This document shows, piece after piece, positions 47,990-58,214 of a DNA stretch of 64,000 nucleotides (position 1 is the first letter of the stretch; every line of letters begins with the position of its first letter). Made by a program: the position numbers and the translations under genes. Below the pieces are notes generated by a model, which did no database searches, was not told the origin of the DNA, and saw only the letters and a list, made by a program, of their open reading frames with translations. The stretch comes from Takakia lepidozioides (lineage: Eukaryota; Streptophyta; Takakiopsida; Takakiales; Takakiaceae), in assembly GCA_030704615.1 (NCBI GenBank), contig CM060733.1, positions 29,016,001 to 29,080,000 on the forward strand, read 5' to 3'.

Positions 47990-48830
47990 GCTTCGAAATA
48001 CTTGGCGAATGGAAATTCGGCGCCGAATATCCATACGCCAGCGATCCGAGTTACCTGCTGGATGGAAATTCGGCGCCGGATCTCCACCCATCCGGGATTC
48101 AAGTTACCTGCAGGATGGAAATTCGGCGCCGGATCTCCATCCATCCGGGATCCGACCAACCTTGCGGATGGAAATCTGGCGCCGGATTTCCATCCATCCG
48201 CCTCCAAATTACCTGCGTGAGGGAAATTTGGCGCGCCGCCCTACCTGCGCGGATGGAAATCCGGCGCCGGATTTCCATCCATCCGCTTCCGAATTACCTA
48301 CGTGAGGGAAATTTGGCGCGCCGCCCTACCGAATTTGCAGCGCCGACTTACCTGGAGGATGGAAATCCGGCGCCGGATTTCCATCCATCCGCGCTCCGAA
48401 TTACCTGCATGATGGAAATTTTGCGCGCCGACCTACCTGACGGATGGAAATCCGGCGCCGGATTTCCATCCATCCGCTCTTCGAATTACCTGCATGACGG
48501 AAATTTTGCGCGCCGACTTAGTTGGCGGATGGAAATCCGGCGCCGGATTTCCATCCATCCGCTCTTCGAATTACCTGCATGACGGAAATTTTGCGCGCCG
48601 ACTTACCTGGAGGATGGAAATCCGTCGCCGGATTTCCATCCATCCGCGCTCCGAATTACCTGCATGACGGAAATTTTGTACCTGGCGGATGGAAATCATG
48701 CGCCGGATTTCCATCCATCCGCTCACAAGTAACCTGCATGACAAAAATTTGCAGCGCCGACTTACCTGGAGGATGGAAATCCGGCGCCGGATTTCCATCC
48801 ATCCGCTCTTCGAATTACCAGCATGACTGG
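47990..48830. repeat. array of ~85-120-bp units with GGATGGAAATCCGGCGCCGG palindromes
   Basis: About nine copies of a palindrome ATGGAAATCCGGCGCC/GGATTTCCAT, separated by ATTACCTGCATGACGG and TTTTGCGCGCCGACTTACC spacers. Longer open frames here are translations of the repeat and are not genes. Confidence 0.85.
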
Positions 48831-49588
48831 AAAAATGGCGCCGAATTTCCGATTTTGGTGCCAGTCAGATCTCGGACTTAGCCATTTTCGGCCCCGAACT
48901 GGAAAAATGGCGCCGAAAAAATAAAAATAAAAAATAAAAATCGCCATTTTTCCAGTTCGGGGCCGAAAACGGCTAAGTCTTAGATCTGACTGGCACCAAA
49001 ATCGGAAATTCGGCGCCATTTTTCCAGTTCTGGGCCCAGTCAGATCTGGGACTTAGCCATTTTCGGCCCCGAACTGGAAAAATGGCACCAAAAAAAAAAA
49101 AAAAAAAAAAACGCCATTTTTCTAGTTCGGGGCCGAAAACGGCTAAGTCCCAGATCTGACTGGCACCCAAAATCGGAAATTCGGCGCCATTTTTCCAGTT
49201 CTGGGCCCAGTCAGATCTGGGACTTAGCCATTTTCGGCCCCGAAATGGAAAAATGGCGCCATTTTTCCAGTTCAGGGCCCCGAAAATGGCTAAGTCCCTA
49301 CGATGGCTGGAACCGCAACTGGAAATTCGGCACCATTTTTCCAGTTCCGCGCCCTATCAGATCTGGGACTTAGCCATTTTCGGCCCCGAACTGGAAAAAT
49401 GGCGTTTTTTTTTTTTTTTTTTTTTTTTTTCCTTCCGGTGCCATTTTTCCAGTTCGGGGCCGAAAATGGCTAAGTCCCAGATCTGACTAGGCCCGGAACT
49501 GGAAAAATGGTGCCGAATTTCCGATTTTGGTGCCAGCCACCCTAGGGACTTAGCCATTTTCGGCCCCGAAATGGAAAAATGTCGCCGG

Positions 49589-49624
<36 letters not shown>

Positions 49625-50440
49625 AACGCCATTTTTCCAGTTCGGGGCCGAAAATGGCTGTCCTAGATTTGACTGGCACCAAAATCGGATATTCGGCGCC
49701 ATTTTTCCAGTTCCGGGCCAAGTCAGATCTGGGACTTAGCCATTTTCGGCCCCGAACTGGAAAAATGGCACCGGAAATATTTTATTTTATTTTATTATAA
49801 AAAAAACTCCATTTTTCCAGTTCGGGGCCGAAAATGGCTAAGTCCCAGATCTGACTGGCACCAAAATCGGAAATTCAACGCCATTTTTCCAGTTTCGGGC
49901 CCAATCAGATATGGGACTTAGCCATTTTTGGCCCCGAAATGGAAAAATGGCGCTTTTTTTCCAGTTTAAGGCCCCGAAAATGGCTAAGTCCCTAGGGTGG
50001 CTAGAACCGCAACCGGAAATTCGGTGCCATTTTTCCAGTTCCGCGCCCTGTCAGATCTGGGACTTAGCCATTTTTGGCCCCGAACTGGAAAAATGGCGCC
50101 ATTTTTCCAGTTCGGGGCCGAAAATGGCTAAGTCCCTAGGGTGGCTGGAACCGCAACCGGAAATTCGGCGCCATTTTTCCAGTTCCGCGCCCTGTCAGAT
50201 CTGGGACTTAGCCATTTTTGGCCCCGAACTGAAAAAATGCCGAAAATGGCTAAGTCCCTAGGGTGGCTGGCAGCAAAATCGGAAATTCGGCGCCATTTTT
50301 CCAATTCAGGGCCCCGAAAATGGCTAAGTCCCTAGGGTGGCTGGAACCGCAACCGGAAATTCGGCGCCATTTTTCTAGTTCCGCGCCCAGTCAGTTCTGA
50401 GACTTAGCCATTTTCGGGCCCAACCTAGGAAAATGGTGAT
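48831..50440. repeat. array of large inverted units with homopolymer cores
   Basis: The module CTGGAAAAATGGCGCC, then the TCGGAAATTCGG, CAGTCAGATCTGGGACTTAG and CCATTTTCGGCCCCGAAC blocks, alternates in orientation. Several dyad centres are homopolymers: A-rich at 48918-48942, A at 49090-49110, T at 49405-49430, A at about 49590-49623. In others the centre is plain GGCGCC. Confidence 0.85.
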
Positions 50441-50606
50441 GAAAATGGTTTACGAGTGAGTGGTCGCATTGTAAGTTGCCTCCTGCTTTTGTGAGGCACC
50501 TCCCCTCGCTCTTTTATTTCATTGAAAGACCGTTTCTGCTTCTGCTGGTATTGACATTCTTCGTGGATTTGTTCTTACTGTAGGAGGGACGTCTACACCG
50601 TAGTTC

Positions 50607-51014
50607 ATGGGCAGGAGGAACGTGCATTTTTTTGTCAGGTGGGATTTCATGCCTAGTCCAGAAAGGGACTACATCCTTCCTACTTATGTTGCCCGGCTTG
50701 CTTCGGTGTCCATTAGGAGGTGTTCCGAACCTAGTCGTGTACAACAGATTTTAGACGAGGCAAGCCTCAAGAAAATGAAGGTGAGGGAGGAGGCAGCAGC
50801 TATTAGAGCCCGTCAGGCTCGTAGATTTGTCTTGGATTCAGCTGAGGAAAGTGGGGGAGAAGATGCAGAAGATTCCCAGGAGGTGAGGTGGACAGTCTCC
50901 CAAGAGGACGGGATTTTTGAGAGGCATAGTGGAACTGATGCATCACAGAGCTCGGAGGATGAGGGGGATGAGGAAGAAGGTGGGGCAAGTTCCTCGGAGG
51001 GTGTAGGAGAGTAG
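50607..51014 (+). CDS. 135-residue acidic-tailed protein carried by the DDE transposon, unknown function
   Basis: The ATG at 50607 gives 135 residues: a basic, aromatic N-terminus (GRRNVHFFVRWDFMPSPERD), a helical middle (DEASLKKMKVREEAAAIRAR), and a Ser/Glu/Asp-rich tail (SSEDEGDEEEGG). An AATAAA signal follows at about 51079. A possible acceptor (TTCTTACTGTAG, to 50583) lies upstream and a gtaagt donor near 50470, so 5' exons may exist. It lies within the transposon on the strand opposite the transposase, 220 bp from the right end. I do not recognise the family. It could be an accessory transposition protein or a captured host gene fragment. Confidence 0.5.
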   Translation: MGRRNVHFFVRWDFMPSPERDYILPTYVARLASVSIRRCSEPSRVQQILDEASLKKMKVREEAAAIRARQARRFVLDSAEESGGEDAEDSQEVRWTVSQEDGIFERHSGTDASQSSEDEGDEEEGGASSSEGVGE

Positions 51015-51197
51015 TGCCCATTCCGGCTATGACAGTTAGAACACACTTGTATAGACGAGGCTTGCCACAAAATTTGCAATAAAATGTTGTATTTCAAGTC
51101 CACTGGTGCCACATTCCAACTTCACATGACCCTATTTCCGTGCCTCCTAACCCTATTTCCGTGGATTCACAATGGTCTGCTCATGCTTTTTTTTTTT

Positions 51198-51235
51198 CCG
51201 CTCATGCTCATGCCGCTCATGAAATAGCAGCCCCC
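51198..51235 (-). repeat. right terminal inverted repeat of the DDE transposon
   Basis: TCCGCTCATGCTCATGCCGC then TCATGAAATAGC, the inverse of the left end, followed by the CTCCCATG target duplication at 51236-51243. Confidence 0.75.
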
Positions 51236-51243
51236 CTCCCATG

Positions 51244-51985
51244 CCTGAATTGCTACTTTTCCTCGTAGTTGATCTTGTGCTTTCCTTTTTCTCCGTAGCT
51301 TAATCAATTGTTTTGTCTTGGCAGCTCCCTTGCCATGAGTGCCTTGTCTCACTGCATCTCCCTTGGCTGCCCACCATCCGTGGAGTCTTTCTTGCACTAT
51401 TCTGACCCTCGTTGGCATGCACTTTGCTGCGATGCCCCACATGTATTTGCTGCTCCCTTTAATCATCAACATGCTCCAGAGCCAGTTCCTCATTGTTGAC
51501 CAGTTGACCTTCTCAGCCCTTGGATCCCATTTCCCTTCTCCCATGTTGCCTCGTCTTTCTGCTTCATCATTTGCTTTACTTGCACGATGTTGCTTCTTCC
51601 CTACAGCTCATCATGTGTTGTGGCTCTTTCCCATGTTGCACTCACTCCCATCACACGTTGTGCAGTTGATAAAACTGAGATGAATTGATGCAGGATAGGG
51701 GGAGGGCTTGCTGGTGTATGTTGTCTGATAGGCCCCACGCACAGAGTCAAAGCTGGAAGTCAGCCTTGCAAGGACCCAAGTGAGAGAAGTCTGGTGGGGG
51801 TAGCATCTTGGGGGATGGCAGTTAGAGCAATGTGTGTCTAGGGCAATATATGTCATAGCAGCGGGTGATGTGCTGCCAATTTTGAGGATAGAGACAGCCT
51901 GTAAGCTGTAAATTTGTATCAGTGGTTTCTTCTGACACATATTGCTCCCAGTTTGCCACAACCAGTTTTTTTTGCGTTTGTAGTG
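51244..51985. other. unrecognised DNA, right of the DDE transposon
   Basis: Continuation of the sequence interrupted at 44475. The - strand is open from 51544 to beyond the transposon edge with many basic and Trp residues, but no family is recognised. Confidence 0.35.
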
Positions 51986-51989
51986 CATG

Positions 51990-52115
51990 TGCGAGCTGCT
52001 GGGGAAGCGCAAAGAGGTCCATGGTTGCATCGTCAAAGCTGGAATTGTGGCAGATGTCATTCTGAACAATACCCTTGTGGATAGGGAGTGTTCAACAATA
52101 TGGCTGAGCAAAGGA
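51990..52115 (+). pseudogene. second PPR-gene relic
   Basis: One frame reads KEVHGCIVKAGIVADVIL then NNTLVD, the standard PPR linker between repeats. The DNA is closely related to 41775-41900, including CAACAATATGGCTGA at the end, so the two relics are duplicated copies of one gene region. Confidence 0.65.
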
Positions 52116-52127
52116 TAGAGTGTAATG

Positions 52128-53225
52128 ACTGCTAATGAAGGCACCTTCTTCAATTTCACCTTGTTTTCCCTTCTTATCATAATTGCCTCTAATTATTCAT
52201 GTCTGAATTCTGCAAGTTAGCTGGTTGAGTGAAGCTTTGATAGTTTGGAGTGACCTTGACATGATTCTGCTAATGTGACAACAGGAAAGTATCAGAAACA
52301 GGTAACACAGACGAGGAGAAGTTGTGGAATGAATACTTTTCTGACCCCAGTCAATGGTAGGACAATCGAGGCAAGAAGGTGAATGTTTGTTGGATTATAG
52401 AGAGTAGCAGATGCAATTGAGCGTAGGAACTAGTGTGATAAGTTGAGTTGGGTGCTTCCTAGAACAAGTCTAGGCTGTCATCATCAACTGCTAGCAACAA
52501 GGCAAGGTTATATGCATGATTCGTGCGAGGCATGGATAGCTGAAAGAGCAAGGATAGAGTGTGGGAGCAGATTCACCCAAGAGGGCCGGACTTCAAGCTC
52601 CAGATTAACTATGAAGCTACAAGAAACCTGCATGGATAGATGGTCAACTGGCAGCAACGGCACAATTGATAAAATCAGACATTGTTAATGAAGGCATCTT
52701 CTTCAGCACATTTCACCCTGTTTTTCCCTCTTATCAGAATCAGCCCAAAATTTCCATGTTGAATTCTGCAAGTTAGCTGGTTGAGTGAATCTAGTTTGGA
52801 GTGACCTTGACATGATACTGCTATGTGACAACAGGAAAGTATCAAAAAACAAGTAACAGACATGAGGAGAAGCTGTGGAATGAATACTTTTATGCCCCTA
52901 GTCAATGATGGGACAACCGAGGCAAAAAGGTGAATGCCTGCTACATTTCAGAGAGTAGCAGATGCAATTGAGCATAGGAACTAGTGTGATAAGCTGAGTT
53001 GGGTGTTTCCTAGAACAAATGTAGGTTGTCATTGTCAGCTACTAGCAGCAAGGCAAGGATGAATGCATGATTTGTGCAGGGGGCATGGATAGCTGAAGGA
53101 GCAGGGATAGAGTGTGGTCCAGATTCATCCTAAAGGGCCAAATTTCAAGCACAAGATTACCTATGATTCCCTGTGGATCAATAACTACAAGAAACCTCCA
53201 TGGGTAGATGGTCTATTCCGTGGAA
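52128..53225 (+). repeat. tandem duplication of a ~550-bp unit
   Basis: 52128-52680 and 52681 to about 53225 are successive copies. Shared strings include AATTCTGCAAGTTAGCTGG, GTGACAACAGGAAAGTATCA and AGAGAGTAGCAGATGCAATT. It encodes no protein. A fragment of the unit is also at 25705-25790. Confidence 0.85.
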
Positions 53226-54017
53226 CTCACTGAAGTCTTGCATTATGAGGATTAGAACTGCTTGGCAGCTTACTTGCACGAGGCCTGACCCTTAGGCAAT
53301 CCCCAGAGCAGCAATAGCTTTTGGGCTGCTTTTTTACTTGTCCCATAAGCTCTTTGAGCTTTCCGCAGATGTAATAAAGTATCATTTTGTTTCATTTCAT
53401 TCATTTTCATTTCATTTTGTTTCATGGCATGTCTTTCATCGTTTGTGCATTTCTAATGCATGATTAGTTCTCTTGTATGGCATTACTAGTCGACTCACTA
53501 CAAACACCAGAACTCCAAAGCATGAATCACTATGAATGATTGTTCAAGTAATTTCGAGCACTTCATGTAAAGTAGTAAAGCAGTGGTTGCGCCAACTTCC
53601 GCAGTCGCAATTGCCACTCGGCATGTAGCACTGCAAGTTATGTGGTCTACTACCACGTGGCGCCCCGGGCCCGTGGCCACGTGGCAGCAGTGCTGCTCGT
53701 CGTGGCGCCGCCACGTTGGCGTCCACATCGTCGTCCATGTGTCACCGCGCTTCGGTGAGTCGGTCCACTCATCCGGAGGGAAAAGTCAAAATCAGCCCAA
53801 AAGGTCGGACCCACGGGCGGCCCGCCTGGTTACGCCACGTGGTTCTTCAGCATTAATCGCATTAATCGTTGAGTAGTTGTTTGCGCGTCTGCGTCCTTTA
53901 CCACTCCAATCATTGGATGTCCAACCCAACTACCACGTCTGTTGTAACTAGTCGTTTGTATCTTCCAGTCCATCCCAGTTTTTTGACTTTTACGACTCAA
54001 AATGAGTCGTTATCCCA
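53226..54017. other. unrecognised DNA at the right edge of the insertion in element A
   Basis: 53640-53760 is GC-rich. A short dyad ACGACTCA-AAA-TGAGTCGT lies at about 53991-54009, just before element A pol resumes. Confidence 0.4.
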
Positions 54018-56988
54018 GTGGTAAATGACACAAATGCTTCTAGTATCAAGACCACAACAGACAAATGTACTTCAACATTACCCGCTCAATATCAAGATTT
54101 CAAAGATGTCTTCAAGAAGAAAAATGCAGACATATTGCCAGAACATCGACCTTATGACTGTGCAATTGAATTACAAGAAGGAGCCCAACCACCATTCGGC
54201 CCAATCTATAACTTATCCCAGACGGAGTTGGCTGCATTACGTGAATACATTGATGAAAATTTGTCGAAACACTTCATCCGATATTCAAAATCATCTGCGG
54301 GGGCGCCTATCTTGTTTGTGAAAAAGAATGACGGATCATTACGCATGTGTGTCAACTGTCGTGGTCTCAACAAAATCACAATCAAGAATCGTTATCCGTT
54401 GCCACTGATTTCTGGGCTTCTCGACCAGCTGGGACGAGCAAAGATTTTCACCAAAATTGATTTGAGAGAAGTTTATAACCTTGTACGGATAAAAGAAGGA
54501 GACGAATGGAAAACAACTTTTCGAACAAGGTATGGACATTTTGAATACAGTGTTATGCCTTTCGGTCTTACAAATGCTCCAACAATTTTTCAACATATGA
54601 TGAATGACATCTTTCGAGAATTTTTAGATGACTTTGTAGTCATCTATTTGGATGACATTTTGATATTTTCACATAATGAAGAAGAACATGACCGCCATGT
54701 ACGCCTTGTCCTTGATAAATTAAGAGAAAGAGGACTATATGTCAAGTTGGAGAAATGTCTTTTCCATCAATCTGAGGTCAAATTTCTGGGCTACATTATT
54801 TCCGACAAATACGTCTTTAGGGATCAGAAGAAAATACAAACCATCATCGAGTGGATTAAACCAACTTCGGTCCGAGATATACAATGTTTTCTGGGCTTTG
54901 TAAATTTTTATAGAATCTTCATCAATGACTACTCCAAAATTGCTGCACCATTGACACGACTCACAAGCGTATGGGACGAAAAGGCTGACCAGGCATTTGA
55001 AAGGCTGAAGCAGGCATTTACAACGGCTCCAATACTGGTACATGCAGACCCATCTAAACCATTCTTTTTGGAAGCAGATGCATCGGACTTTGCACTTGGC
55101 GTTATACTCTATCAATACGGTACTGATGGCCGACTTCACCTTGTTGGTTTTCGTTCTCGCAAATTTTCCGCTGCAGGGATCAATTATGAAATCCATGACA
55201 AAGAGCTTCTAGCGATCATCGATGCTTTTGAGGAGTGACGTCATCTACTGGAGGGAGCTAAACATAAGGTCACTGTCTACACCGATCACAAAAACCTCGA
55301 ATATTTTATGAGTGCTCGTGTTTTGAATCGACGTCAAGCCAGATGGGGTATGTCACTAGCAAGGTTTGTTGTTATTACTTATCGCCCCGGACATCTTTAA
55401 GGGAAACCCGATGCTCTTTCTCGAGGATCTTATCTTGCGCCGAAAAAAAAAGAATCAACTTTCGACCAACAGAAATCCATCATCTTGAAACCAGCAAATC
55501 TCCAATTGAATATGCTATCAATGTCCACCTATGACGACGCAGAGATCATAAAAGAGATTCAGGAAGCACTGAAGAGCGACCAATTTGTTACGACCCTACG
55601 AAGTCAACTAAATCGACCTCGAGACAACCCACATGTTACAAACGACTTCGAATTCAAAGATGGCTTCCTCTATTTCAAGGGACTTCTCTACGTACATCTA
55701 GGACCTACACGACTTCGAATTCTTCAAACATGTCATGATCTTCCGGCTGTAGGACATTTCGGCTTCAACAAAACAATGGAATTGATATCCAGGGACTATT
55801 GGTGGCCGCAGATGTGGAAACTCGTGAAAGAATTTATAAAATCTTGCGACACGTGTGCTAGAGCGAAAGGACCACGACATCGACCTTACGGCCTTCTTCA
55901 ACGATTACCCATTCCTAAGGGTTCATGGTCGTCCATGTCTATGGACTTTATTACGGACCTCCCAATTTCTAAGACCACCGATTCAATCATTGTTATTGTA
56001 GATCGTTTTACAAAGATGACACATTTCATTCCATGTAATAAGACGGTTACCGGCGAGGAAACTGCAAGATTCTTCCTCAATAATATCTACCGCATTCATG
56101 GACCCCCGAAGGACATCGTATCTGATCGAGGACCATAGTTCATATCAAATTCTGGAGGGGATTATTTTATATATTGGATACTAAGATCAACCTCTCTACA
56201 ACTAATCATCCACAGACTGATGGTCAAACCGAATGTGTAAACCAGATTTTAGAGCAGTATCTTCGTTGTACGATAAATTATCACCAAGATAATTGGACGG
56301 ATCTTCTATCATTGGCTGAGTTTGCCTACAACAACACTACTTTGACCAAACAAACTTCATTTTTCTCCAATTATGGTCATCATCCTCGAGCAAACCCTTT
56401 CCACATGAAGACTGTTGGAAGCCCTGCTACCGAAAACCTTGTTACTCATCTTGCTACGATTCACAGGGAGCTTACATTCCACCTCGCAGAAGCTCAAAAA
56501 CAATACAAGGAGTATGCAGATCAACGTCGCTAACTCCAACCCCAGTTCAAGGTCGGAGATCGTGTGTAGCTTCTTCGACGGGACATACAAACCTCGTAAC
56601 CATAAAAGAAATTGGATTATCAACGTCTGGGACCATTCAAAATTATTCGACAAATAAATCCTGTCAGTTTTCGGCTTGAACTCCCACGAAGTATGCGCAT
56701 CCATCCAGTTTTTCATGTTTCATTATTGGAGTTATATCATCAAATATTCCAGGGAGAGTCTCCGTACCACCTCCACCAATCGAAGTCAATCAGCAAATTG
56801 AGTATGAAGTCGACGAAGTCCTAGACTCTCGCATCAAGTATAAACGTCTTGAGTATTTCGTACATTGGAAAGGCTACGATTTCAGCGAACAAACGTGGGA
56901 ACCTTCGTCCAGCCTCGCCAATGCATCTGACAAAGTCCAAGAGTTTCATCAACGATATTCAGCTAAGCCCCGAGCTACACGTCAATAA
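54018..56988 (+). pseudogene. element A pol: RT, RNase H, integrase, chromodomain, with stops and frameshifts
   Basis: [34 protein letters not shown] and the catalytic YLDDIL near 54645. RNase H: FLEADASDFALG near 55068 and VTVYTDHKN near 55268. Integrase: HDLPAVGH...CDTC zinc module (from about 55735), D in SMDFITDLP, D in DIVSDRGP, E in DGQTECVN. Chromodomain: VHWKGYDFSEQTWEPS near 56860, stop at 56986-56988. One frame runs from 54018 to 56138 apart from TGA at 55236, TAA at 55398 and TAG at 56136. A one-base shift follows near 56155, with further stops after 56530. CVNC replaces the usual CVDY in RT, which would also impair activity. Confidence 0.88.
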
Positions 56989-57596
56989 GACGTAACAACG
57001 ATGATGTCAGCCAAGTTAGCTTCAAGGTGAAGACTCCACATTCAATGTACCTGATACACGCTAAGGAAGAATGAGCACCACACATCAGTATATATAGTTA
57101 CACTTCCAGCACTTCCAGCACTATTGCATCTTGTATTGGCAGCATGGAGTCCCAGGAACCAGATACATTGAAGTTGTCGCTTACCCAACTACCAGATCAG
57201 CCATTCTGACTCTCACGACCTTCAACATCATGCCGACGCTCTCGAGACGATGGGCCACCAATGCGACGCGTACTTCCTCGTGAACCCCGTACGACTGCAA
57301 GTGGAGCTTACTCGAAGACTGATAATTATGTTGGAGGTTGAGGCTTCGGACCCAGAGGGCAATGAAATCATATTTGAAGACAGCTTCGAAAATCAGAATA
57401 CTCAAATCACTGCGGTCCCAAATTCAAGGTATTGGACACTATCGATGGTTGCAGGGCCCTATAAATCTTTTGAGTCAAGAACGAAGAGCCGAATACTTGG
57501 CAAGTACCATTCGCCGGATTTTGGATTTTCTCCAACTCTAAGCAAGTCCAAGATTTTACCGGTCCTCGATGAACTCGCCGCTAGAGGAGGGGGTGA
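56989..57596 (+). other. element A 3' region and polypurine tract
   Basis: Non-coding or spacer region after pol. The purine tract AGAGGAGGGGGTGA (57583-57596) directly precedes the 3' LTR and would prime plus-strand synthesis. Confidence 0.7.
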
Positions 57597-58163
57597 TGTC
57601 ATGGACATAGCCCAGAGGAACTTACCAGGAGTAAATACCAGAAGTTACCAAGTTACCATGTTACCGGAAATTACCATGACTTACCGTGATTTACCATGAT
57701 CTACCATGATTTATCATTACTTACCAAGTTACCGGGAGTTTACTAAATTACCAAGAGTAACTTGGGAAACTGCTGAGGAAGCTTCCTTTGGAGGAAACTT
57801 CTCGATCAAGATACCTCATTTGTTTAAGGAAGCTTCTCCATCAAGAAACCTCCATAGGGGAAGCTTCTTAGGGAACTTCTTAGTAGCCAGTATATATAGG
57901 AAGCGAGACTGGACACTCTTTAGTCACGCCAACACAAGTTCAAGCTACTCTTGTTCCCAGTCCCAGTACTCCAGTCCAGTTTCCAGCATTCCAGTATTCG
58001 AGTCGAGTCTTAATATCTTGTACTCTTGTCCATTGTTATAAATATCATCTTGATTCATGTTTACCCACCATGCATTTGGCCACGCCGACCTTGTCTTCTT
58101 GTCTAGTCTTGTACCTCTAGTCTGATCTCTTGTTTGTCTTCAGTCATGTTCTCGTCCTTGACA
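57597..58163 (+). repeat. element A 3' LTR
   Basis: 567 bp, TGTCATGG...CCTTGACA. Diverged from the 5' copy by substitutions and indels, including a segment near 31560 missing here. Confidence 0.85.
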
Positions 58164-58214
58164 CCAGGCTGGATTGGGGCTGGATTGTGTTTTTCGGGAA
58201 TTGATTCAGATCCT

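Larger units (their letters stand above)
44476..51235 (-). mobile_element. DDE-type (MULE-like) DNA transposon carrying palindromic repeat arrays
   Basis: Inverted ends share GCTATTTCATGAGC followed by GGCATGAGC-type direct repeats and a trailing GAGCGGA (left about 44476-44523, right about 51198-51235). An 8-bp direct duplication CTCCCATG flanks the element (44468-44475, 51236-51243). Inside are a - strand transposase (46898-45128), a + strand ORF (50607-51014), short subterminal arrays on the left and about 3.5 kb of arrays on the right. An 8-bp duplication fits hAT or some MULEs; the transposase looks MULE-like to me. 6760 bp in total. Confidence 0.8.
31305..58163 (+). mobile_element. old chromodomain Ty3/gypsy retrotransposon (element A), split by about 20 kb of later insertions
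   Basis: Two related direct repeats (31305-31915, 57597-58163) act as LTRs. Both end CCTTGACA, and the 3' copy begins TGTCATGG right after a purine tract. Between them, in order on the + strand, are gag with one zinc knuckle, protease remnants, then about 20 kb of foreign DNA, then reverse transcriptase, RNase H, integrase and a C-terminal chromodomain. The gag spacer and knuckle style resemble the Tcn1-like chromoviruses known from fungi and non-seed plants. The LTRs differ at many positions, so this is older than element B nested in it. No target duplication was recognised. Confidence 0.85.

Noticed and set aside
46899-50440. Many open frames of 70-175 codons in the palindromic arrays
   Set aside because: Their translations simply repeat the array units (KWRRI/GNSAPNF-type words) in every frame and on both strands; they have no independent protein character.
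57250-57699. 149-codon frame crossing into the element A 3' LTR
   Set aside because: It runs through the purine tract and LTR boundary and has no motif; element A pol ends at 56988.
31295-58170. Target-site duplication of element A
   Set aside because: The left LTR edge is degraded, and the 5 bp after the 3' LTR (CCAGG) does not match the bases before 31305.
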